64,000 bases of DNA, from the NCBI RefSeq assembly GCF_040869045.1, contig NC_090319.1:180205643-180269642 (forward strand), read 5' to 3'. The position numbers and the translations under genes were made by a program. This DNA comes from Eurosta solidaginis (lineage: Eukaryota; Arthropoda; Insecta; Diptera; Tephritidae). Positions 8,712-18,256 of the stretch are shown here, piece by piece (position 1 is the first letter of the stretch; each line of letters starts with the position of its first letter). Below the pieces are notes generated by a model. It saw nothing but the letters and a program-made list of their open reading frames with translations, was not told the DNA's origin and did no database searches.

Positions 8712-10181
8712 TTGTTCGGTAAAAAGCAAGTTTTTTATGAAATTGAAAATTTAGAAGCAGATTTGCTAATCGGATATAAGTTCTTGAGAGATATAAAAGC
8801 GGTAATTAATCTTGAAAAGAATAGGTTGATAATAAATAACGATAAAGAAGAAGAAATATTTAGCTTGGGAAGTGAATCCGAGCGACAGGAAAATTTAGAA
8901 AATGATATTACTTTGGGAGCAAGGACTTCTAAAGTGCCAGCCGATGGTAATACCGGCAAAAGAAAGGAAGATAAAAAGGAAAACACTCGGGACAAAGAAA
9001 TCCTGAGACGCCAGCCGAAGGGAATTCCGGCAAGTTTTAAAATAAAACACGTTAATAAAAATAATTTGAATACAAAAAATTCGGGAGAAGATCCTGGAAA
9101 GCCAGTCGTTGAATTATCCGACAAGATAAATCGTGAAAAGGTAGCGTTGAATACAATTACTTTGGAGGAAGAATCCTTTGAAGCACAAGCCGATGTATGT
9201 TCCGGCAATGCAGAAGATAATTACAAACCTTGTAGTAGGAAAGGGTCAAATAAATTTATTGTTATGGAAATGGAAAAGGAAATAATAGCGGAAATTAAGA
9301 AAATTCATTCTGGAATAGATATGAATTTACCGTTTAGGACAGATGTTAGAGCGGAGATTCGTACTACGACTAATACTCCGGTTTGGAGTAAGCAGTATCA
9401 ATATCCGCTAGGTGCAAATAGCTTTGTTAATGAGGAAATCAGGGGTTTGTTACAAGATGGTGTGGTTCGTCCAAGTAAAAGCCCATACAATTCACCCATC
9501 TGGGTTGTACCAAAAAAGGCATAAATGAAGATGGTACACAAAAGTTGAGGATGGTTGTGGACTTCAAAAAATTAAATGAAGTAGCAGTTTCGGATAAATA
9601 TCCAATTCCAGACAGCAATGTCATACTGTCTAATTTGGGGGTTTTAAATACCTTTCTACAATTGACCTTGAGTCGGGATTTCATCAAATTTTGATGAAGG
9701 ATAGTGATGTGGAAAAGACAGCATTTTCAGTTAATAACGGCAAGTATGAATTTCTAAGAATGCCTTTAGGACTGAAAAACGCACCTAGTATTTTTCAAAG
9801 AGCTATGGATAACGTCCTTAGGGATTACATTGGCAAATTTTGTCACGTATATATAGATGATATCATTGTGTTTTCCAAAACATTTACGGAGCACACGGGG
9901 CATTTAAAAACGGTTGTTGATACGTTGAAGAAAGCAAATATGAAAATTTCATTGGAAAAATCGAAATTTTACAGAAAGCAAGTAGAATTTTTGGGGTAAA
10001 TTGTAGCTAACAATATTATTAAAACCGATCCGGAAAAGATTGAAGCGATTTCGAAATATCCATTACCTAAAACAGTGAGACAACTTCGTAGTTTTCTGGG
10101 GATGACAGGTTATTATAGAAAATTTATTAAAGATTATGAAGCGATAGCGAAACCATTGACGAATCAGGGAAAAATGGACAT
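8712..10181 (+). pseudogene. pol: errantivirus pol, reverse transcriptase region
   Basis: The first frame (8712-9524) has the protease tail (LIGYKFLRDI), a long charged linker, and the RT start (IPVRPSK-like block near 9460, YNSPIWVVPKK near 9487). A frameshift near 9520 moves the next motifs (KLRMVVDFKKLN, DKYPIPD) to another frame. They continue at 9691-9999 with FLRMPLGLKNAPSIFQRAMD and the catalytic YIDDIIVF near 9850. An in-frame stop at 9997-9999 falls just after the VEFLG block. A further shift near 10180 precedes RNase H. The catalytic YIDD is present; the chain is broken at three or more places. Confidence 0.88.
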
Positions 10182-10656
10182 GTGTCACAGCACATGTCTA
10201 AAAAAATTGAGGTTAGATTAGAACAAGACGCAATTATGGCTTTTGAAAGATTAAAGAAATTACTTGCAAACCAAGTCGAACTAACTCAGCCGGATTTTAC
10301 AAAAAAAATTATATTGGCAACAGATGCCTCAAATGACGCATTGGGAGGAGTATTAAGTCAGGAAGGAAAGCCCATTACTTTTATATCGAAAACATTAAAT
10401 TCGACAGAAAGAAATTATGCGACAAACGAAAAGGAGCTTTATGCCATAGTTTGGGCATTAAAAACTTTAAGAAATTACCTTTATGGGGTATCAGATCTGG
10501 AGATTCACACAGATCATCAGCCATTATCTTTTTCGGTTTTTCCAAGAAACCCTAATGTTAAAATGAAAAGATGGCACACTATAATCGAGGAATATGCTTC
10601 AAAAATAATTTATAAGCCAGGTAAAGTGAATATAGTAGCGGATTCGTTGTCTAGTT
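10182..10656 (+). pseudogene. pol: errantivirus pol, RNase H domain cut by a SINE
   Basis: Reads the tether and RNase H of gypsy-type pol: ILATDASNDALGGVLSQ near 10314, with the first catalytic D; NEKELYAIVWALK near 10426, with the E; and TDHQPLSF near 10508, with the next D. It runs to KPGKVNIVADSLS near 10614-10652, the point just after RNase H where gypsy elements read VADALSR. From about 10657 the frame enters a SINE and stops at 10748. Confidence 0.85.
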
Positions 10657-11020
10657 GGCGGCCACCGTGGTGTGATGGTAGCGTGCTCCGCCTATCACAC
10701 CGTATGCCCTGGGTTCAACTCCCGGGCAAAGCAACATCAAAATTTTAGAAATAAGATTTTTCAATTAGAAGAAATTTTTCTAAGCGGGGTCGCCCCTCGG
10801 CAGTGTCTGGCAAGCGCTCCGATTGTATTCCTGCCATGAAAAGCTCTCAGTGAAAACTCATCTGCCTTGCAGATGCCGTTCGGAGTCGGCATAAAACATG
10901 TAGGTCCCGTCCGGCCAATTTGTAGGGAAAAATCAAGAGGAGCACGACGCAAATTGGAAGAGAAGCTCGGCCTTAGATCTCTTCGGAGGTTATCGCGCCT
11001 TACATTTATTTTTATTTTTT
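10657..11020 (+). mobile_element. tRNA-derived SINE inserted in pol
   Basis: The head resembles a tRNA gene. A box A-like TGATGGTAGCG lies at about 10673-10683 and a box B-like GGTTCAACTCC at 10712-10722, with spacing suited to an internal Pol III promoter. A tRNA-unrelated body follows (10730-11000), with a T-rich end at about 11005-11020. The pol frame is continuous with RNase H before it and with the spacer before integrase after it, which fixes the insertion. Boundaries are approximate. No clear target duplication was found. It was seen only once in the window; the sequence looks like a common tephritid SINE, an impression not checked. Confidence 0.72.
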
Positions 11021-11846
11021 ATCTGATGACTCATCGGATCGTACTACGCAGAATTCTGCGGAAAGCTTAGATAATGTGGAAATTCCGGAGACAGAAAAAC
11101 CGTTGAATCAGTTTAAACAGCAAATATTGTTGAGTAAAGGACGTTTTACCATACATCAGTCAGTAATAAACTTTGGTAGGACAAGACATCTTATTGAATA
11201 CGATTATACAACCCAGTCTTGTGACTGCAATTCACTGTACATCAGAAGATCTCTATGAGATTAAAACTAAGTTAAAGGAAACGTTTACAAATAAGTTTTT
11301 GTATGCCAGGAATTTTCCTATAGATGTAACATACAGGGAGGACCAAGGTGCGATAATAGAACAAACACATAACAGAGCACACAGAAGTTTTGAAGAAAAT
11401 ATAAAGCAAATTTGTAAGATGTACTATTGGCCTGAAATGCATAAGCAATTCAGAGAGTATATTAGAAGCTGCGATATTTGTAATGGAAATAAATATGATA
11501 GGCACCCGAAGAAAATACCGATTGGAGAGCTCCTGTACCTGATGAGGAAGGAATACAGATTCATATGGATATATTTTATGCTCAGTCTTTGAAATTTATT
11601 ACATGTATTGACGCCTATTCAAAGTTTTTGATTATTAAACGAATTGAGGATAAGACTGAGTTGGAAGATAAAGTATTGGAGATATTAGGGTTTCCCTAAT
11701 GTAAAGATGATAACACTAGATAATGAACCAGGATTTACTACTGTGCAATTTAAAACCTTGATGGAGAGACTTCATATTGAGGTTTATTTTTGTAACCCAA
11801 ATCACAGTACTACAAATGGACAGGTTGAGAGAGTTTACATTTTTAG
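11021..11846 (+). pseudogene. pol: errantivirus pol, integrase fragments
   Basis: After the SINE the spacer and N-terminal integrase resume. The zinc-binding HHCC motif is visible: HNRAH near 11368, then CDICNG near 11470. The catalytic core is split by a frameshift near 11535 and a stop near 11699. Its first D (in HMDIF), second D (in LDNEPGF near 11717) and the E of GQVER near 11820 are all present in pieces. The C-terminal domain is absent: sequence jumps within about 15 bases from the end of the core to the env start. This implies a deletion between integrase and env. Confidence 0.82.
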
Positions 11847-13214
11847 ATGATACCAGTAATAATTGTATCACTAATTGCTCTAGCGATATCAGACATAGTA
11901 GACTATACACGGGAGGATTATGTACTAATAGAAGATGGTGATGTTGCTTTATACCGCAGCTTTGGAACAATTTTTCACATAACCAATTTGACTTGTTTTG
12001 AAAATCTCATAATGGCAGATAAAAAATTGTACAACAAAAAATTCAGATACAATAATTTAGAGGAAACGTCTGAATCACCAGATATTAAGAACTCAGACAT
12101 AGAATTTGAAACTGGTTTAATAGAAACCTTATTGGGGCAACTACAAAGAAAGAGTGGCAGAAATAAAAGGGGCATTAATGAATTAGGGACAATATGGAAA
12201 TGGATAGTGGGATCACCAGACCATGTTGATTTGGTGTTAGTAAATAACAAATTGAACGCGTTAACGGATAATAATAATAAACAGTACACTACAAACTCGG
12301 AAATTTTTAAAGAAATTTATAAATTAACTGAAACAGTAAGAAGCTTAAACGGAGATGAATATGTTAAATTACTTGTAAAACGAAGAAATGAATTTTTAAT
12401 GTCGGAATTACAAAATCTCGTTAATACTATAGCAATGGCAAAAGTAGGAATTTTAAATCCAGTAATTTTACATTTTGATGAAATAGAGAAGATAACCGAA
12501 AATTAGCACGGACGAATGTCTTTATCAGATATAATAGACGTATCTACTTTTAAAATATTGCAAAATGACGATGTAATAGTTATTTTCATAAAATATCCAA
12601 AAATTATATTTGATTGTTAATTGTTTGAAGTAAGGCCAATTGCCCAAATAGATGGTAAGCTATTAATTGCAAAAGAAATTGCAAAATGTAACGACAAATA
12701 CGTTAATGTTGAAAATGGTATAAAAGAATTGATAACTACCTATTGTAAAATTAATAATACAAATAGTTGCTTGTCAGATATTTTAACTGGAAATAAAGCT
12801 AAATTTAAAAAAATTAAAGAAGGCAATAAACAAAAAGATGAAATAAAACAAGGTGCTATATTAGTTTCAGGGAAGCATATTATCAATAATCAGGAAGTAG
12901 ATGGAATTTATTTAGTTACATTTGAAAATCAAACAAATATTGATAATGTTACATATGAAAATATAGATTCAAAAATATGGCAGTATGTCAGGAATAGTAA
13001 AGTAAGTAATTTTGAAATTGTAGATTACATTGAGTCAAAAGATTATAATTTGAAATTTGTAAACATTAATTTGATCAACTATGTAAGAATTAAAATACAA
13101 TCACATCCTGTATATTGGATTGTCATTGTATTAACATGTATTATAATTATAATATATATATTTTTAAGATCAACAAAGTGGTTGAGAGATGGAAAACAAA
13201 TAGACAGTCAATAA
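11847..13214 (+). pseudogene. env: errantivirus envelope protein, interrupted
   Basis: The N-terminal half (11847-12506) opens with a hydrophobic signal-like segment. It has a furin-type RNKR at residues 105-108, followed by a G-rich segment with the KWI and D..D spacing typical of the baculovirus F-like fusion peptide of errantivirus Env. The C-terminal half (12621-13214) is in the same frame and ends with a single strongly hydrophobic transmembrane stretch (about 13106-13170) and a short basic tail. Two in-frame stops (12504-12506 and 12618-12620) separate the halves. The start may be altered by the integrase deletion just upstream. In the family Env mediates membrane fusion; this copy cannot make a full protein. 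Confidence 0.8.
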
Positions 13215-13296
13215 AACAAGAGGAAATTTCTAATGAATTAACCGTTAAAATTAATCAACTTACAAAAAAAATTACAGAATCGAGGCGATTCTCTTA

Positions 13297-13308
13297 AAGA
13301 AAGGGGGG
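13297..13308 (+). other. polypurine tract of errantivirus
   Basis: AAGAAAGGGGGG immediately precedes the AGTTAAC start of the 3' LTR. It is the priming site for plus-strand DNA and fixes the LTR start. Confidence 0.85.
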
Positions 13309-13747
13309 AGTTAACAGTACACTTCCCACAGTGCCCTTATGGCAATCATAAACAAATATTCCATTTCTCAAGCCACTGGCATTTCAGTAAGCAGACTAAA
13401 CAAATATTATATATCACAAGCCACTGACATTTCAGTAAGCAGACTAAACAAATATTATATTTCTCAAGCTACTGGGATTTCAGTAAGCAGACTAAACAAA
13501 TATTATATTTCTCAAGCCACTGGCATTTCATTGAATAAACATTCCATTTCTCACGCATCGGTTTTCAAGGGCAAATCCGATGCAACGCTTATATTGTAAA
13601 TATTAAATTAAGTTATAAATAAGAGCAATTGTGGAAAATAAAGGCAGTTTGGAGTCTGAGTTTGGTGTCAAAATTACATTCTGTAACTAACCATACAAAA
13701 TTCTTATTATTTTTTAAAAACCCTCCTAAAGTAGGAGGACGATAATT
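13309..13747 (+). repeat. errantivirus 3' LTR
   Basis: 439 bp, about 96% identical to 1849-2288 by eye. TATA-like TTATAAATAAG at 13613-13623 and AATAAA at 13637-13642. It contains four tandem 48-bp repeats (about 13357-13540). Because 48 is a multiple of three, the LTR carries an 86-codon open frame (13339-13599) with a repeated ISQATGISVSRLNKYY unit. That frame has a stop in the 5' LTR. Confidence 0.9.
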
Positions 13748-13850
13748 TGTATGTATATGTCATTGTATAAATATGTGTATTTCTATGTATGTATTTGCTT
13801 ATATATATCTATATTCAATATAAGTATATATGCATGTATGTATGTGTCAT
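13748..13850 (+). repeat. AT-rich spacer with imperfect direct repeat
   Basis: TATG/TATA-rich sequence. A GTATGTAT(A/G)TGTCATTGTATA block occurs at the start and again near 13837. No coding potential. It probably belongs to the older element that surrounds the provirus. Confidence 0.55.
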
Positions 13851-13931
13851 TGTATACATATCGTTAGCTTAATGTGAAAATGTGCTAAGTCAACTTTTGA
13901 AATTTTACAGGAGACGAAAAAAACTGAATAA
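13851..13931 (+). repeat. right arm of inverted repeat flanking the errantivirus
   Basis: Reverse-complement match to 1773-1846, with TCGTTAGCTTA, AATGTGAAAATGTGCT and TTTTACAGGAGACGAAAAA blocks in inverted order. See the left arm. Confidence 0.65.
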
Positions 13932-14214
13932 TTTTTGAAATACCCATCTTTTTTCAAAACTGTGAATGAGGATACCTTAATTGCAATGCTTTTGAGTGTA
14001 GAAGCTTTGAAAAAGATAAATAAAAATCATGTATGCCAACCCAGCAGCTATTTTATGACTTAGCACAATTTCCTCACTCAAAACAAATTTTTTCTCCTGA
14101 CTTAGCACTTTTTACTCAATATGTTTTCCCATCACTCCTCCCCTTTAATGATTAAAATATAACACTAAAACTTTATATTGGACAAAAAATACTATTTATT
14201 TGTCAAACTATTTC
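13932..14214 (+). other. no gene recognised
   Basis: AT-rich. The word TGACTTAGCAC occurs twice (near 14057 and 14099), and its complement GTGCTAAGTCA occurs in the neighbouring repeat arm. This suggests decayed copies of the same repeat. Nothing else is seen. Confidence 0.4.
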
Positions 14215-14865
14215 TAACGGTTCTGATCTGGGCTCTTTTGTCGGATGGTGCGTAGACAATAATTTATTTTTAATTCAAACAAATGATATGTGTGTCTTAT
14301 TCCAAAAAAACAACTGCCACATACTTTATCTACAAACTAAATGCTAAATCTCTTAATCGTTGTCAAGGGAGTAAGCACTTTGGTGTAATTTTTGACTCCA
14401 AACTCTCTTTTTCTAATCACATTGACTTCATTGTTTCAAAATTTGTTGCAATGGTTGGGTTCACTAGACGTAACACCAGTGACCTTAAGGACCCTATGAC
14501 GTTGAAGGCACTTTATATATCCCTGGTCAGGAGTGGTGTTCAATATTACTCAATAATAATTCTTTCCTTTCTTGACCTTAAGGAATCCTTTCTATGAATC
14601 TAACTCCTATAAAATTGAGGGTGTTCAAAAATTTTTACAAATATTGCATTACTTATGCTTCACTGGCCAGACGGCCTCCCATCACATACAAGCAGGCACA
14701 AATTCCTTGGACTTCAGGCTTTACATGACAGAAGAACTTTTATCTCACTCATGCTTGCCTATAATGTAATAAACTTTAGCATGAATTGCTCTGATTTATC
14801 TAATTGGTTCATTCCATATATTCCACTGCGTGATCTTCGGAATAATAGATTACAGAGGCTGCCAG
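14215..14865 (+). pseudogene. jockey/CR1-like LINE reverse transcriptase fragment
   Basis: Decayed C-terminal part of a non-LTR reverse transcriptase spread over three frames. It includes a GWCVDNNLFL block near 14238, FGVIFDSKLSFSNHI near 14381, LKALYISLVRSGVQY near 14500, and a LHDRRTFISLMLAYNVIN block near 14727. These match the post-catalytic region (kDLGV-FD-LSF--Hi, lY-sLVRS-leY, l--RR----l---l-n) of jockey/CR1-type elements. The catalytic YADD region is absent. It has several frameshifts and is an old dead fragment. Confidence 0.72.
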
Positions 14866-14870
14866 CATCT

Positions 14871-15290
14871 CAGACTCAGGAAACGGACTATTTATTTTCG
14901 AAGGATTTTGATGCGATGAATCGAAATCTGGCCTCAATATTGCTCTATCAGCTCTGGTTTTCGAGATATCCTAACCTAAAAGTGCTAAAACACCGTTTTT
15001 GCCCATATTTGAGGCTACATAACGCCTTGAAGATGTTTTCTTTCACCAAAATTAAAGGATGACATCTTTGCATACAAGTCTTATTTTTTCAAATGGCTTT
15101 GAATTTGTTCAACCATTTTTTTTTTCTCTGAGATAGATAACATCTGCTAGGCTACAGAACCTCAAATATGGGCGTGTTTTTTGCACTTCTAGGTTAGGAT
15201 ATCTCAAAAACCAGAGCTGATAGAGCAAGGCCAGATTTGGATTCAGCGCATCATCAACCCTCGGAAATATATAGTCTGGTTTCTGGGTCT
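14871..15290. repeat. imperfect palindrome, arms about 150-165 bp
   Basis: Segment 14871-15035 matches the reverse complement of 15140-15290, with long shared runs such as GCTCTATCAGCTCTGGTTTT and GAGATATCCTAACCTA. Arm identity is roughly 80% by eye. The loop of about 100 bases contains a T-run near 15116. It could be a foldback element, or two neighbouring copies of one repeat in opposite orientation. The apparent C-terminal coding of the preceding LINE fragment past 14870 is read through this repeat. Confidence 0.75.
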
Positions 15291-17245
15291 GAATAATGGT
15301 TGAACTTTGTCGGCCTGTGTTATTTATCGAAATAACTCATAAAACGAATTATGGTATGAATGAACCTATAACTAGGACTATACATCTACATAGCAAATAG
15401 ATTCAGTAGCGTTATTAATTTTAATAACAGCTTATATAAGTTTAAGCTTGAATTGTTTTCTATTTTTAAATAGTCTGTAAGAATGTAGTTATCGCCATGT
15501 AAAAATTGAAGTAGATAAAAGTCAGCGCAAAGCATTTATCAAACACCAAAGGCATGTCTCAATTGGGTGAATCCAATTTCAAGGGGTTGTGTTCGCAACC
15601 CTCTCAAGGGGTTGCCAGTGCAATATGTAGCTTCTCCAACCCAACTATTAACCTCATCTACCCGTGGCGAATCATGTTTCATTGACAGCCGAGGCTATGG
15701 CGACCCCAAGTTCCTCATGGAGCTAGGGGTTGGAACGGACTCACCCATTAGATGTGGTTCCTGTTTTTATGGCCCTGCTGATGTTGTTGTAGCTGGTGCT
15801 GTTGCAGCAGGCCTGTGTTCCCGATGCAGCTGCTTAACGAGCTGTGCACAATGGAGCGCACTTATTCACACTTAAATAGCTTTCATAGCACAATTTCCCA
15901 CTTGCATTTCAGCTATGGATTCTCTGATGTATCAGCTATTTTTTCCAGCTGTGGGTTTTTCTTTTACCAAAATGCCTTTATTGTGTATATGCACACCTTT
16001 ATTGGATTTAACGAAATTTCTTCTTGCCTAGAACCTGCAAGCGGCGGCGGCACTTCGATTTTCGGTGAACGAAAGCAATCAAACTGCCGTTTTTCCAAGC
16101 GCGACACACATACACTCCAATGTAAAGAAAATTGGAAAAATCTGTAGAGGTGCAGCAACGGAAGGCTACTCAAATAAGATGAAAGCACGCACCAATCTTG
16201 GTAATCTGTGTTACTGCAACCCATACTTTGTTTTTTTTTACTAGACAATTTCCTGCCGAGACTTTTGCACGAGTTACTCTATTGTTTTATATAAAATTCC
16301 TTTTTAAAACGTTTTCTTTTCTGCGACCACAAGGGGCGACCACGTTCACTTTTTCTTCTTTCAAAAAAAAAACCAACTCACGCCGATGCGGGCCATCCAC
16401 TTAATGATCTTTCAAAAAATCTCCACCACGCAGTCATGCCGTTAGCAAGAAAAAAGTACATTCCATTATAGGTATGGAAAAACGCAGTTATCTAACTGTG
16501 TCGGCTATTATCGACTGGTTCACCAATCTGGTTGACTCATCTTTACAGCGTTAACACATACCGTGTTCAGACTGTCAGTATTTTCGTGCTGATGTTTGGC
16601 GGAAAGAATGTAGAGAATGCATACAACTTGCAAGTATTTTATGTTGTTGGAAAATTATGCGCTAACATTGATCACCACGCAGTAAATAGTTGACAATGTG
16701 TTGGTTACATTTTGCGCTTGCCATCTCCGTTTGACAATCTCTATGCCACACAATGACAGGAACCCAAGTCAGCTGATGAGAAGAGCCACCTAGACATTTG
16801 AACCATGTGATATTGAAAAATTGTCAATGTCATGGGAAGTTTTGGCGATGCCACTAGTATGAAAGAAAAAAAATCGTTTTAACCACCCCAGGCAGATATG
16901 AGTGAGGTGAATCCTGACCTTTTCACCTATCACTAGCCAACTAGTACGTTTCAAGGGTGAATCTCCCAAATGGACCATAACATAACAACAACAACAAACG
17001 CTTCGAGTATGCGGATTGAATTTGGAAGAACCGTGCTTTTAGCACGGACAGCTATACGTTGCCTGTTCCAGAGTAGGCATTCCAAATTGTTTGTTTATTC
17101 ATATCCCAGATGGAAAAAAGAAAAATGTAGTGTATCCAAATATTTTGGATTAAGAATTGAAATAAAGATTTAAAAAATTCTATGATATTTTATTCTTTTT
17201 CCAATATTTCTATTGGTGTAGCGAAGCACACCGGGGTCCCGCTAG
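15291..17245. other. about 2 kb with no recognised gene or element
   Basis: Several short open frames exist (for example 15567-15875, 102 codons), but none has a recognisable domain. The 15567 frame is rich in C, G and V and contains a GTTGTTGTAGC-type stretch, which looks like non-coding repeat. The word ACCGGGGTCCCGCTAG near 17231 looks like a repeat end. This is the least repetitive part of the window and the best anchor for unique mapping. Confidence 0.4.
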
Positions 17246-17840
17246 TGTACCTATATATAATTCATAAATACTTACCTTAAGTCTTAAAATTTAATACTTA
17301 CCTTTTTAACTTACCTTTAAATATGTAGCTTTAACCTGTTATCTTTGCAATTGATATTTACAATTTACTACCTACATTAAACTTGAATTATTTTCGAACA
17401 CCCTTATGTCTTAAATTTCAACTCACCTAAAATTCTTATGTACGTAAATTGCATGCTTACTTAGTAACAATTGTACCTATGTGCATGCGGTGTGTATATG
17501 CTTTTTATGGCGCATCTCCGCGCTCTTTCGTACATAGGCATATACACACACATATGGACATGGGCACATCAATTGTTCTTACGTACCTTATTGGAACATT
17601 GGAAATTTTATGCTAGGTAACTGAAAATTAATAGTTAAGAAAAATATGATAAAATAAAGAAATTGAAGATTAAAAGTTGCAGTTTGTTAGTAATCGGCGA
17701 CAGCGGAGTTTTCTTTAATACGGAGACAGGCAATTTTAAGTGACTTTCTAAGCAGTTTAATGAGTGTGTGGAGTTATTTGCGCTCCCCTAAAATACTTAA
17801 AGTTATTAATTTCTTGCTAAAAAAGATTAGTAAATTTTCA
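17246..17840 (+). repeat. candidate 5' LTR of an unidentified LTR retrotransposon
   Basis: 595 bp starting TGTACC and ending TTTTCA, immediately followed by a tRNA-Lys-like primer site, which is the main support. It contains an AAATAAAG polyadenylation-like signal near 17651. The left edge is set only by the first suitable TG. No second LTR is in the window. Confidence 0.45.
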
Positions 17841-17860
17841 TGGCGCCGAAGCAGGGACCC
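17841..17860 (+). other. candidate primer-binding site, tRNA-Lys-like
   Basis: TGGCGCCGAAGCAGGGACCC resembles the tRNA-Lys site TGGCGCCCGAACAGGGAC, differing mainly by one missing C and one shifted base. Lys-primed gypsy-group elements in Drosophila include Osvaldo and Ulysses. It is followed to 18256 by AT-rich leader-like sequence without gag, which ends where the Helentron array begins. Confidence 0.45.
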
Positions 17861-18256
17861 AGTGCAAATTAAATTAAATAATATTCTCTGTGAAGTGCAA
17901 GTGAGTGCTCAATTAAAAAACAAATACAAATTAAATAAAAACTAATTTAAAACTATTTTAATCAAATTAAAATTTCAAAAACAACTAACTTGCAAATTAT
18001 TTTTTTAATGAAAATATTAATTGCCTGTTCGCGAGCGGTCGTGTGTAAAAAATAATAAATATAACTTACATACAGTGAGTGCAGTGCAGTGCCTAAAAAG
18101 CAAAAAGAGCAATTAAAAATTTTACCAATTTTTAATATATATATGTATATACAGAACATATATATTTAAAATTAAAATCATACAATCTAAAATGTTAAGC
18201 TCTTAATAGTGCTGTGAATATCCATATAACTACGGTGACTATAAGTTCATATTAAA
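17861..18256 (+). other. leader-like AT-rich sequence, no gag
   Basis: Contains GTGAGTGCAGTGCAGTGCC near 18073 and a short TATA run. If the LTR call is right, this is the element's untranslated leader. It is cut off at 18257 by the first Helentron-like head. Confidence 0.4.

Larger units (their letters stand above)
1849..13747 (+). mobile_element. errantivirus (gypsy-type LTR retrotransposon with env), degraded
   Basis: Complete in outline: 5' LTR, tRNA-Lys-like primer site, repeat-bearing leader, gag, pol (PR-RT-RNase H-IN), env, polypurine tract, 3' LTR. Without the 4.4-kb LINE and its duplicated target, and without the roughly 0.36-kb SINE, the element would be about 7.1 kb, close to the usual errantivirus size. 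Pol and env carry stops and frameshifts, and the integrase C-terminus is missing. The 4-bp target duplication is not clear: left flank ATGTC, right flank TGTATG. Errantiviruses are insect endogenous retroviruses; the medfly yoyo element is a possible relative, not tested. Confidence 0.9.

Noticed and set aside
10671..10740. Possible functional tRNA gene
   Set aside because: Box A- and B-like words are present, but there is no complete cloverleaf, and the segment continues into a SINE body inside pol.
1849..13747. Clean 4-bp target duplication of the errantivirus
   Set aside because: Flanks read ATGTC on the left and TGTATG on the right. TGTC/TGTA is only a three-of-four match, and the LTR end is ambiguous by one base, so no duplication is claimed.
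15567..15875. 102-codon open frame
   Set aside because: No domain, low-complexity VVVAGAVAAG stretch. It is probably non-coding repeat sequence; kept only as part of the unassigned region.
17760..17945. 61-codon open frame spanning the candidate primer-binding site
   Set aside because: It crosses the LTR/leader boundary, has a biased K/N composition from AT-rich DNA, and shows no domain.
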